Assembly (NCBI RefSeq): GCF_021412565.1
Contig: NZ_JAKCLJ010000010.1
Coordinates: 1-64,000 of the forward strand
DNA from: Shewanella sp. AS1
GTDB lineage: Bacteria > Pseudomonadota > Gammaproteobacteria > Enterobacterales > Shewanellaceae
Direction of reading: 5' to 3'
Length of the DNA: 64,000 bases
Each line of letters starts with the position of its first letter. Position 1 is the first letter of the stretch. A program made the position numbers and the translations under genes. This document shows positions 55,400 through 63,552 of this stretch, one piece after another. The notes beneath the pieces are model-generated. The model saw only the letters and a program-made list of their open reading frames with translations. It made no database searches and was not told the DNA's origin.

Positions 55400-56240
55400 T
55401 GCGGCTATCTATGATTATTTCTCCCTCTTGCTCGCCGAGGAGAAAGAGGTGCAGCCGGAGGCTCGCCCAGAACTGCTCCACACTGCACCTGGCGCGAACG
55501 GTTTGCAGCAAGCGGCGCTGGCACAGTTACTGGCCCCCGTCGCAGAAATGCAGTCGCAGGCCGCTGTAGCGTTTCCAAAAGCAGAAACGCCAAAAGCAGA
55601 AACACAAAAAATAGCAGTGCCAGAAGAAGTCGTGCCAGAAATAGTAACGCCGCAAATACTGGAACCACGGAAAGTTGAGCCTGAAAATGTTGACGATCCA
55701 GCGCCAGTTGAGCAGCCGGAGACTGGCCTCGCTGCTGTGCTTGAAGCTGAGGCATCAGCGCCAATTACCAGTGTTTATGATGAGCTGGATGAGACCTTTC
55801 AGGTGCTGTTTTTCAAGGTGGCCGGTCTGACTCTGGCTGTGCCCTTGGTGAGTCTGGGCGGCATAGTGCAGATAGAGCGAGTGAATTACATTATGGGGCG
55901 GCCTAAGTGGTTCCATGGGGTGCAGACCCACAGGGATTCTCAGCTCAATATTGTCAATACTTGTGCCTGGGTGATGCCAGAAAAATATAATGATGAGCTA
56001 GCAGAATCTATTGATTATCAATATATTGTGATGTTAGAGGGCAGTAATTGGGGCCTAGCCTGTGAATCTTTGGTCAATTCGGTCAAAATGGAGAAGTCAC
56101 AGGTGAATTGGCGCAGTAAAGCGGGTAAGCGTCCCTGGCTTGCAGGGATAGTGAAACAGCAGATGTGCGGCATCTTGAATGTGCCTGCACTCATTGCAAG
56201 ATTAAATTCGGGACTGGGTAGTCAGGATCCCATCGACTGA
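55383..56240 (+). CDS. parP: Polar array protein ParP (CheW-domain protein)
   Basis: 285 residues from ATG 55383 (AAGGAGTTTGATC upstream). An N-terminal helix (VDAAIYDYFSLLLAEEKE), a Pro/Glu/Ala-rich linker (about 60-130) and a C-terminal CheW-like domain (FQVLFFKVAGLTLAVPLVSL, then LNVPALIARLN) match ParP, whose C-terminal part binds CheA and receptors to keep arrays at the pole. It lies between parC and cheW, as in Vibrio. Confidence 0.88.
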   Translation: MSNSVDAAIYDYFSLLLAEEKEVQPEARPELLHTAPGANGLQQAALAQLLAPVAEMQSQAAVAFPKAETPKAETQKIAVPEEVVPEIVTPQILEPRKVEPENVDDPAPVEQPETGLAAVLEAEASAPITSVYDELDETFQVLFFKVAGLTLAVPLVSLGGIVQIERVNYIMGRPKWFHGVQTHRDSQLNIVNTCAWVMPEKYNDELAESIDYQYIVMLEGSNWGLACESLVNSVKMEKSQVNWRSKAGKRPWLAGIVKQQMCGILNVPALIARLNSGLGSQDPID

Positions 56241-56247
56241 GGTTGTT

Positions 56248-56742
56248 ATGGCAGACGCAAGAAACGCAGCGGCGGTAGCTGCAAGTAAAGATGATCAGGT
56301 ATTGCAATGGGTGACATTTCGTTTAGACAATGAAACCTACGGCATTAATGTGATGCAGGTGCAGGAAGTCTTACGTTATACCGAGATAGCCCCTGTCCCT
56401 GGTGCACCTGATTATGTATTAGGCATCATTAATTTACGTGGTAATGTAGTCACTGTTATCGACACGCGCTCACGCTTTGGATTGGGCAGCGCCGACATTA
56501 ATGACGCAACCCGCATCGTTATCATAGAGGCGGAAAAGCAGGTGATTGGTATTTTGGTCGACAGTGTCGCCGAGGTGGTGTACCTGCACAGCTCAGATAT
56601 CGACAACGCGCCGAATGTGGGCACAGAGGAGAGCGCCAAGTTTATTCAGGGCGTGAGTAACAGGGAGAATGAGCTGCTGATCTTAGTGGATCTGGATAAA
56701 CTCCTGTCCGATGATGAATGGAGTGAGCTCTCAATGCTCTAG
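56248..56742 (+). CDS. cheW: Chemotaxis coupling protein CheW
   Basis: 164 residues, a single CheW domain: QWVTFRLDNETYGINVMQVQ, LRYTEIAPVPGAPDYVLGII, NLRGNVVTVIDTRSRFG. CheW links receptors to CheA. The start follows GAGGTTGTT, 7 bp after parP. Confidence 0.96.
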   Translation: MADARNAAAVAASKDDQVLQWVTFRLDNETYGINVMQVQEVLRYTEIAPVPGAPDYVLGIINLRGNVVTVIDTRSRFGLGSADINDATRIVIIEAEKQVIGILVDSVAEVVYLHSSDIDNAPNVGTEESAKFIQGVSNRENELLILVDLDKLLSDDEWSELSML

Positions 56743-56795
56743 AAGCTTGGCTTCTGACTATGATTTTGGGGTTATGGCTTAGGTGAAGGTTTATT

Positions 56796-57200
56796 ATGAT
56801 TGGCGATGACATTTTGATCGCGGCGTTATTGTATATAATTGCCTGCTTAGCTTTGGTGTTATATCAGCAAAAACAGATGGCTAAGTTAAAAGCCAGAATC
56901 GATGAACTCTCCTCTGCGCTCGAAGACGATGCAAGCCAAAGGGAAGGGCTAAAGCATGAGTTACAAGAACTTCGTACCGGCACCATAGGCGTTGGCCGGC
57001 GTATGCAGGCTTTAGAGAAACAACTGGCTAAACAGGAAGCGCGTATCGATGAAGCCAGTCAGCAGGAGCCTCAGGCGCGCCTGTATACCCGAGCGATGAA
57101 AATGGTAGAGTTGGGCGCCAATGTTGATGAGCTTATTCGTGAGTGTGAGCTGCCTAAGGCGGAGGCTGAGCTGCTGTTAAGGCTACACAGTAAAGGCTAA
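56796..57200 (+). CDS. fipA: DUF2802 membrane protein, probable FipA (FlhF-interacting)
   Basis: 134 residues: one N-terminal membrane segment (about 5-24; DILIAALLYIIACLALVLY), a coiled coil (about 25-85) and a DUF2802 domain (ARLYTRAMKMVELGANVDEL, then ECELPKAEAELLLRLH). FipA was described in Vibrio, Pseudomonas and Shewanella as the membrane protein that interacts with FlhF to set the polar flagellum, and its gene lies behind the flhA-flhF-fliA-che unit as here. Assignment rests on domain and position. Confidence 0.8.
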   Translation: MIGDDILIAALLYIIACLALVLYQQKQMAKLKARIDELSSALEDDASQREGLKHELQELRTGTIGVGRRMQALEKQLAKQEARIDEASQQEPQARLYTRAMKMVELGANVDELIRECELPKAEAELLLRLHSKG

Positions 57201-57246
57201 GCGGCTAAAACTAAACGCATATAGCTAAACGGCTGAAGCTAAAAGC

Positions 57247-57579
57247 CTAGGCCTCTTCGATAATTTTCTGGTGTATATTATCCCAGCGCTCGGGGAACTT
57301 ACCATCGAGCATATAGACAAAGGCGATCAATTCGGCGATCAACAGGTAGAGTTCTTTGGGGATCGCTTCGCCTAACTCCAGTTTTTGCAGGAAATGACTT
57401 AAATTGGGATCTTTATGAATATAGATCCCCGCTTCTTTGGCCAGCGAGACTATCTCCTCTGCCAGCAAGGCTTCCCCTTTGGCGGTTAATATGGGAGCAT
57501 CGGCGCCGTTATAACTTAAGGCCGCCGCCTGTAGCGGTGCCTGCTCAGCTGAATTATCTACCTTATTTTCATCGCTCAT
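57247..57579 (-). CDS. FlhB C-terminal-domain homologue (FhlB-like)
   Basis: 110 residues, soluble. It matches the cytoplasmic part of FlhB (AAALSYNGADAPILTAKGEA, ELGEAIPKELYLLIAELIAF) but has no membrane part and no NPTH cleavage site: it begins at the point corresponding to just after the cleaved proline. Small proteins of this kind (YlqH in Bacillus, FhlB in others) can partly replace the FlhB C-terminal fragment. It follows the FliK-like gene by 15 bp in the same operon. Confidence 0.82.
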   Translation of the reverse strand: MSDENKVDNSAEQAPLQAAALSYNGADAPILTAKGEALLAEEIVSLAKEAGIYIHKDPNLSHFLQKLELGEAIPKELYLLIAELIAFVYMLDGKFPERWDNIHQKIIEEA

Positions 57580-57594
57580 GATCTGGGCTCTCTA

Positions 57595-59463
57595 TTAAAC
57601 CTTTACCTTAAAGCTACCTAGCTGATTATCTCCCGGCAGCAAGCTTCTGGGCACCTTATCTTTATGGGCCGTTATCGCCTCTGAAGTCAGGCCGATAGCG
57701 GTGATTTTATCCGAGAGGGGTTGGAGCTTCGTTGTTATATTTTCGAGTAGTTTATCGCTGCTGGCGGTGAAACTGAGCCTGAGCTGCTTGTCTTTCACCT
57801 CGGCGTTTATCAACACTGCGCCGGCAGTTAAGTTGAACTTGAGTCTTAGCCGCCAGCACTTTTTCTTCCCCTCGGTTTGCGCCTCTTGCTCGAAGTGACC
57901 TTCGAAATTCTCCTGACGATTATTCAGCATGTAGGGTAGGGTAAAGTACCAGTTGTTGCCTTGAAGAGTATCGCTGCTGGCCTGCTGGTAGAGATGTAAA
58001 CCTGAGATCAGCTTACCTAAGCTGCTTAGGGTGTCGGCCTTTTCCAGCAGACCTAAAATGTTGGCGTCCATCGCCATGCCTTGTTGCAATGCCTGCAACC
58101 GCTGATTGAGCTCTGGCGATATTCTGTTTGTGTGCTGCCTGCCCAGCAATAATTGAAATAAGATGCCTATGGTGCTGCTATGACTGCTTAGCATAGATTT
58201 GCTATCGGCAGGAGTGAGATTGCCGATAAGTGCCGAATCTATAAGCTCTTGACGAATAATGCCAGGGGCTGCGAGTTCACTCAGCGGACGGGGTAGTAGC
58301 AGAGGATGCAGCTGTTTGACTAGGGAGAGAAGTGACAGCTTACGCATGCTCGATTGCTCAGTGGCTTTATTCGAACTTAGCTTGGTATCGAGCAGATTGA
58401 GTGCAAGATCCAGCCCTCTGTGTCTGGGCTTAGCCTGAGTGGTAACAGATAAGGTGCTGGTTTCTGCTTTGACCCCGAGCAGAGACTCAGATCTGGATAC
58501 AGTTTCTGACTTAATGATAGTTTCTGGTTTAACGACTGTTTCTGACTTAATAGATGGGTCTGATTTTATGGCTGAGTCGGCTCCTGCTTTAGCGACAGAG
58601 TTTGAATTAGCGGCAGCATTTAAATTCGCCACAGAATTTGAATTTACCAAGTTGTACTGGAGAAGTGATGTTGAACTGGTCGCGGCTGGAGATTTTGCCA
58701 CTGGCTCAGGTGTTAGCAAGTATTTACTCAGACTACTTACCAGCTGACCATAGTGATGATTGAGCCTAGCTCCATTCTGGCTAGCCGGCTCAGCCTCTGC
58801 TTGCCCTTTGGACGGTATCGCTGTCTCTTTGGTGTGATTAGCATGTCCGGCTGTTTGTTGCCTCAAGGCTGTCTGTTGGCTCGCCTTAGGATGCAGTAAT
58901 ACCTGAGTTCGCTTGAGGATAGGAGCGAGTGCTATCTGTAATTGCCTGTTTTCCAGATTGTCCAGTACAAGGGTGGCATTGAACTGTCCATTGCTAAATT
59001 GACCCGGGCTGAGTTTGATTTGCACCGCAGGAAAGTGAGCTAGATTGTTACTTATCTTTATTTCGCCAACCGGATAGCCCTGTGGTCGCTCGGCCAGTTG
59101 CATCAACTGTTTTACAGGGAGTTGATTTTCTTTTATGTAAGTCAATAATGCCTGGGGCAGCGGCATACGCTTTACTGTGCCCGTTAGCTGGAGTTCGGCG
59201 TCGAGCACCTGTAATGTGACACTGCCAAGATTGAGTAGCAGCTGGCCCTGTTTCTGTATCAATGCCGCCTGCCACTCCAACCTGTTTTCAGGCTGCAAGT
59301 ATTGGACTCTGAAGTGATGTTGACTTAATAACAGAGTGTCCTGTTTAGGAGAAAAGCGAATATTCACCGGGATCAGCTTGCTATCACTCTTGATGCTTCT
59401 ATGATTGAGCTGATATGAGTCGGTATGGGTAACTTTAGGCATTTGCAGGTTTTTTTGCCTCAC
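57595..59463 (-). CDS. Large FliK-like protein (second hook-length/switch candidate)
   Basis: 622 residues from GTG 59463, with GGAGA 7 bp upstream. No signal peptide or membrane segment. Residues about 30-190 are a structured N-terminal region (FRVQYLQPENRLEWQAALIQ); residues about 235-345 are low in complexity, with repeats of the K-S-E-T-V type; the C-terminal part (about 490-622; KCWRLRLKFNLTAGAVLINA, KDKQLRLSFTASSDKLLENI) resembles the FliK switch domain. A FliK-like gene paired with an FlhB-C homologue is also known in Firmicutes (ylqG-ylqH). The family call is moderate; overall sequence is unlike the main FliK at 36525-38201. Confidence 0.65.
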   Translation of the reverse strand: MRQKNLQMPKVTHTDSYQLNHRSIKSDSKLIPVNIRFSPKQDTLLLSQHHFRVQYLQPENRLEWQAALIQKQGQLLLNLGSVTLQVLDAELQLTGTVKRMPLPQALLTYIKENQLPVKQLMQLAERPQGYPVGEIKISNNLAHFPAVQIKLSPGQFSNGQFNATLVLDNLENRQLQIALAPILKRTQVLLHPKASQQTALRQQTAGHANHTKETAIPSKGQAEAEPASQNGARLNHHYGQLVSSLSKYLLTPEPVAKSPAATSSTSLLQYNLVNSNSVANLNAAANSNSVAKAGADSAIKSDPSIKSETVVKPETIIKSETVSRSESLLGVKAETSTLSVTTQAKPRHRGLDLALNLLDTKLSSNKATEQSSMRKLSLLSLVKQLHPLLLPRPLSELAAPGIIRQELIDSALIGNLTPADSKSMLSSHSSTIGILFQLLLGRQHTNRISPELNQRLQALQQGMAMDANILGLLEKADTLSSLGKLISGLHLYQQASSDTLQGNNWYFTLPYMLNNRQENFEGHFEQEAQTEGKKKCWRLRLKFNLTAGAVLINAEVKDKQLRLSFTASSDKLLENITTKLQPLSDKITAIGLTSEAITAHKDKVPRSLLPGDNQLGSFKVKV

Positions 59464-59573
59464 TAGGCTTCTCCGGGAAAGTGGCGTTTTTACTCTACTT
59501 TACAAATTTCAATTTGACCTCGCTTTTTTGCCGAGTATCCTTAGCCGTCATATAAGGAAAATCAAATAGTCTA

Positions 59574-59836
59574 GGGCGTGTTTATCTCGATGTTTAATTT
59601 TTGTTCGAAATAAAAGTGTTTTAATCGCGACATGAGCTATGACGCTTAGTCATCTAAGTAAATCAGCTCATAACAAAGAGTAAAATGCTTTTAATCGACC
59701 CCGCAGGGCAGCGTTTGTTGTTATTTCTACGGCGTTAGCACTTTCTCATGTGGAATAACCACACATCAAAAGTGCTGTATTGTATGAATTTCCAACAAAC
59801 TGCTGCAAAAACAAACTTAGAAAGATAAACACGCCC
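59574..59836. mobile_element. MITE-like element, copy 2 (263 bp, inverted)
   Basis: It begins GGGCGTGTTTATCT and ends AGATAAACACGCCC, flanked by TA (59572-59573, 59837-59838). Its reverse complement aligns along its whole length with copy 1 at 35992-36254, including the internal GCACTTT hairpin, with differences scattered at roughly one base in ten or fewer. No open frame of note. It separates the FliK-like gene from mlaA. Confidence 0.88.
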
Positions 59837-59907
59837 TAATATCATCAGTTATCGGCAGAGCAGTATTAAAGCTTTAGTCAGACGATACTGTGAGGAACTC
59901 AATCTCT

Positions 59908-60693
59908 ATGAAGTGTAAATGGATCACCTTAAGTCTGTTGAGTACGGCTTTGCCTATGGCAACGCTGGCAGCAGAACAAAGTGAAAGTGGCGCCAAGGAT
60001 AGCGCAGACGTTGAAACTCGAGTCGTGTATGTCGATCCAAGGGATCCCTTTGAAGGCTTTAACCGGGCCATGTGGGATTTTAACTTCCTCTATTTAGACA
60101 GATATTTATATCGTCCTGTCGCCCATACCTATAATGATTATGTCCCTCGTCCCGTGAAAACCGGGATCTATAATGTGGTGCTCAATCTCGATGAACCCAG
60201 CTCTTTGGTGAATAACGCCCTGCAGGGGAAATGGGGCTGGGCGGCAAATGCCGGCGGTCGTTTTACCATCAACAGCACCTTAGGATTGCTTGGGATAATC
60301 GATGTTGCCGATATGATGGGAATGCCACGTAAGCAAGATGAATTTAATGAGGTTTTGGGGTACTACGGCGTGCCTAATGGTCCCTATTTTATGGCACCTT
60401 TCTTAGGCCCTTATGTGGTGAGGGAGTTGGCCTCGGATTGGGTTGATGGTATCTATTTCCCACTTTCTGAATTTACTTTTTGGCAATCGGCCATCAAATG
60501 GGGATTGAAAAATTTACACAAGCGAGCAGAAGCAATCGATCAGGAGCGACTTGTCGATAATGCACTTGACCCCTACACTTTTGTAAAAGAAGCCTATCTG
60601 CAGCATGTTGACTATAAAGTTTACGATGGTGATGTTCCGGTAAAGCAGGATGAAGATGAGCTGCTTGATGATTATTTAGATGAGCTGGAGTGA
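59908..60693 (+). CDS. mlaA: Outer-membrane lipid asymmetry protein MlaA (VacJ)
   Basis: 261 residues from ATG 59908 (GAGGAA upstream; GTG 59890 is also possible). A signal peptide (MKCKWITLSLLSTALPMATL) is followed by the MlaA core: DPFEGFNRAMWDFNFLYLDR, YVPRPVKTGIYNVVLNLDEP, RFTINSTLGLLGIIDVADM, GPYFMAPFLGPYVVRE. MlaA sits in the outer membrane and removes surface phospholipids with the Mla system. No lipobox cysteine is visible, unlike E. coli MlaA. The C-terminus is strongly acidic. It is not a flagellar gene; the locus ends here. Confidence 0.93.
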   Translation: MKCKWITLSLLSTALPMATLAAEQSESGAKDSADVETRVVYVDPRDPFEGFNRAMWDFNFLYLDRYLYRPVAHTYNDYVPRPVKTGIYNVVLNLDEPSSLVNNALQGKWGWAANAGGRFTINSTLGLLGIIDVADMMGMPRKQDEFNEVLGYYGVPNGPYFMAPFLGPYVVRELASDWVDGIYFPLSEFTFWQSAIKWGLKNLHKRAEAIDQERLVDNALDPYTFVKEAYLQHVDYKVYDGDVPVKQDEDELLDDYLDELE

Positions 60694-60850
60694 TCCCTAA
60701 CTGACACGCCGCTTAGTAAGCTAGAACCATTAATTACATGTTATTATTGGAAAAGTTGAACCATCAAGGCTAAAGTAAGTCTCAACACTATAGCAAATAA
60801 CTCTAGATATCTGGCGATGGGGAAATGCGCGCGATTAATGGGGAAGTTCA

Positions 60851-61954
60851 ATGGCACTAGAAAATCTCGTCATATTGCTCGTCGAAGATGACCCGGTTTT
60901 TCGTAGTCTAGTGGCTGCTTATCTCGTTCGCCGTGGTGCCAAAGTGGTTGAAGCTTATGATGGCGAACAGGGGTTGGAGCTGTTTAACCAGGGGCATTAT
61001 GATGTCGTTTTAGCCGATCTCAGTATGCCGATTCTCGGCGGCTTAGAGATGCTTAAACAGATGATTAAGCGTAAGCCCAATACCCTGGCGATTGTGATTT
61101 CTGGCAATCAGGTGATGGCCGATGTAGTCGAAGCATTGCGCATCGGTGCCAGTGATTATTTGGCCAAGCCGGTTAATGATCTCTTTATGATTGAGAGCGC
61201 CATCCGTCAATGCTTAGGTGGTAAATATGAGCAAGATGTCCAACTCGCCGATTTAGAAGAGCTGTCCTACCAAGAGCTTGAAGAACATTTAAGTCTGTTA
61301 GAGCAAAATGCCGAAGCCGCCAAGAGTGTGCAGCAGCAGCTTTTCCCACCGTCAGAAATTGATTACCCCAAGGCGAAAATCGATTACAGCCTGTTTAAAA
61401 ACGATGATGTTAGTGCTTACTTCATCGACAGTACCAATGTCGGCGATCAGTATCTGATCATGTATATGGCCCACTTCCACCCTCAGGACAATCGCTCTGC
61501 TTTTGCCTGTGTCCTGCTTAAGAGTTTTGTTAATCAGAAATTGAAACAGTATCGAAACAGCAACAGCCATACTGTTATCGAACCCTTTAGCATGCTCAGT
61601 TACCTTAATGAAAGGATGAGTAAATCGGGCTTAGATATCTATGTAGATATTATTTATGCTGTGGTGGAATTGACAAACTATCGCGCCTCGGTTGCTCAGG
61701 CGGGTAAAGGTCTGCGCTGTTATATCCGTAACCAAGAAGGCCTATTACCCCTGGCGCTACCTGATTCACTGCAGTTAGGGATTTTGGAGTGGGGCCAGCC
61801 CAGCACCCAATTTCGGGATTTAATGGTAGGCGAGAGCCTGTGTATTGTCTCAAGCGGAGCTGAGCATAGGGAGATGCTGCTGGATAATCAATTTCTCGGT
61901 CTTACCTATAAAACCGACAGTTTACCGGGTGGCTATGTGCAGATGAGCTTTTAG
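60851..61954 (+). CDS. rssB: RssB-like response regulator (receiver plus PP2C-like domain)
   Basis: 367 residues. The receiver (1-125) has acidic residues in LLVEDDPVF, phosphoacceptor D56 (LADLSMPILGG), Ser in VISGN and Lys in YLAKPV. A helical linker (QVQQQLFP-like SVQQQLFPPSEI) leads to a C-terminal PP2C/SpoIIE-type domain (about 180-365) in which the usual metal-binding aspartates are hard to find, so it may be an inactive pseudophosphatase. This layout and length fit RssB, the adaptor that feeds RpoS to ClpXP. An active PP2C regulator of another pathway is the main alternative. GGGGAAGTTCA precedes the start. Confidence 0.72.
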   Translation: MALENLVILLVEDDPVFRSLVAAYLVRRGAKVVEAYDGEQGLELFNQGHYDVVLADLSMPILGGLEMLKQMIKRKPNTLAIVISGNQVMADVVEALRIGASDYLAKPVNDLFMIESAIRQCLGGKYEQDVQLADLEELSYQELEEHLSLLEQNAEAAKSVQQQLFPPSEIDYPKAKIDYSLFKNDDVSAYFIDSTNVGDQYLIMYMAHFHPQDNRSAFACVLLKSFVNQKLKQYRNSNSHTVIEPFSMLSYLNERMSKSGLDIYVDIIYAVVELTNYRASVAQAGKGLRCYIRNQEGLLPLALPDSLQLGILEWGQPSTQFRDLMVGESLCIVSSGAEHREMLLDNQFLGLTYKTDSLPGGYVQMSF

Positions 61955-61955
61955 C

Positions 61956-62011
61956 GGCGAGTATCGAGTTGCGAGCTACGAGTATTGAGCTACGGGCTAG
62001 GAGTTAGAAGC
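61956..62011 (+). repeat. Eight tandem degenerate heptamers (NNCGAGY-type)
   Basis: In exact 7-bp register: GGCGAGT, ATCGAGT, TGCGAGC, TACGAGT, ATTGAGC, TACGGGC, TAGGAGT, TAGAAGC. It begins one base after the rssB stop and ends just before the shared terminator. It belongs to the same repeat family as 558-620 and 20517-20551. Confidence 0.8.
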
Positions 62012-62033
62012 TAAGATTCTCGCCCCTTAAAAC

Positions 62034-62062
62034 AAAAACGCCTCACATTGTGAGGCGTTTTT
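62034..62062. terminator. Bidirectional terminator between rssB and the POT transporter
   Basis: A 13-bp perfect stem, AAAAACGCCTCAC / GTGAGGCGTTTTT, with a 3-nt loop gives T-runs on both strands. It serves the convergent genes on either side. Confidence 0.93.
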
Positions 62063-62082
62063 CATTGATACGTTAGCTGTGA

Positions 62083-63552
62083 TTAGCGTCGAATTGCTTC
62101 GTGTTCTGCTGTCACGGCAATCTCTTCTTCAAGAGCGGTTTCTTCATCATGGTGACCATCTTCGGCACCGTGCATCCAATCGACTAGCTTATCAGCCATG
62201 AAGTAGAGGAGCACACCTGAGATAGCGGCAGTGATTGCGATACCAGAGAAGATAGACATAGCGTTGGCTAGCTGCTCTTCGGTTTCACCACCATGACCAA
62301 TGAATGAGCCCACAACACCAGCAATCTTGTTCGCTGCTGCAACGAACAGGAACCAAGCACCCATCATCAGAGAGGCAATACGAAGTGGAGCTAGCTTAGT
62401 TACCATAGACAGACCGATAGGAGAAAGACACAGTTCACCCATGGTATGGAAGAAGTAGGCACCAACCAGCCACCACATGCTTGATTTAGCACTGGCGTCG
62501 CCACCCATCTCTAATACGGCACCGATCATGAATAGGAAACCAATACCCAGTAGGATCAGACCTAAAGCAAACTTAACGGGTGAATTAGGTTCATTCTTGC
62601 CTAAACGTACCCAGATAGAGGCCACGACAGGGGCGAAGATCACGATGAACATAGCGTTAAGAGACTGGAACCAGGTCGTTGGGACTTCCCAGCCACCAAT
62701 CATACGGTCGGTAAACTCGTTGGTGAACAGATTCATCAAACCACCGGCTTGCTCAAAACCAGCCCAGAAGATGATGGTGAACAGACCCATGATCATGATG
62801 ACTTTGATGCGATCGCGTTCAATCTTAGTCAGTGGCTCTTTACGAACTTGACCTTGAGCGGCTTCTTTTTCTTTTTCAAGTTTGGCAGCTGGAACGCGGC
62901 CAATATCACCTAACAGCTTTTGTGCAAACAGGAACTGGATGATGAGTGATAACACCATACCGATACCGGCACAGATGAAACCTGCTTGGAAGTTACCATC
63001 GTAATAAGCAACGACAGAACCTACGATAATACCTGACAGGAAGGCACCGACGTTGATACCCATGTAGAAGATGGTGAATGCACCGTCACGGCGATGATCG
63101 CCTTCTTCATACAGGTCGCCCACCATGGTAGATATGTTTGGCTTAAACAGGCCGTTACCTAAGATAAGGATACCTAGACCCAGGTAGAATACTTCTGTTT
63201 CCATGCCTTGGATCCAGGCATGAGGAGTACCAAGGATAAATTGGCCCGCAGCCATGAGTGCGCCACCAATCATGATGGCTTTACGTTGACCTAAATAAGT
63301 ATCGGCCAACCAACCCCCAATGAGCGGTGTCAGGTAGACTAGACCTGTGAAGGTACCGTAAAGTGAAATCGCATCTGCCTGGGTCCAACCCAGACCATGT
63401 CCGCCTTGTGTGCGAACCGCGTCAACTAGGTATAGTACCAAGATTGCACGCATCGCGTAATAACTGAATCTTTCCCACAATTCCGTTGTAAATAATAGGA
63501 ACAATCCTTTTGGATGCCCAAGCATCGTTCCTTGAGGTTTAGCTACGCTCAT
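62083..63552 (-). CDS. Proton-coupled oligopeptide (POT/PTR2) transporter
   Basis: 489 residues from ATG 63552 (AAGGTGG 8 bp upstream; a GTG at 63564 is in frame). About 12-14 membrane segments; the POT signatures ELWERFSYYAMRAILVLYLV and FTIFYMGINVGAFLS are present, including the ExxERF proton-coupling motif. It imports di- and tripeptides with protons, like DtpA/DtpT. The C-terminal tail is rich in H, D and E (HGAEDGHHDEETALEEE). A charged insert near 225-245 is the cytoplasmic loop. It is not linked to motility. Confidence 0.93.
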   Translation of the reverse strand: MSVAKPQGTMLGHPKGLFLLFTTELWERFSYYAMRAILVLYLVDAVRTQGGHGLGWTQADAISLYGTFTGLVYLTPLIGGWLADTYLGQRKAIMIGGALMAAGQFILGTPHAWIQGMETEVFYLGLGILILGNGLFKPNISTMVGDLYEEGDHRRDGAFTIFYMGINVGAFLSGIIVGSVVAYYDGNFQAGFICAGIGMVLSLIIQFLFAQKLLGDIGRVPAAKLEKEKEAAQGQVRKEPLTKIERDRIKVIMIMGLFTIIFWAGFEQAGGLMNLFTNEFTDRMIGGWEVPTTWFQSLNAMFIVIFAPVVASIWVRLGKNEPNSPVKFALGLILLGIGFLFMIGAVLEMGGDASAKSSMWWLVGAYFFHTMGELCLSPIGLSMVTKLAPLRIASLMMGAWFLFVAAANKIAGVVGSFIGHGGETEEQLANAMSIFSGIAITAAISGVLLYFMADKLVDWMHGAEDGHHDEETALEEEIAVTAEHEAIRR

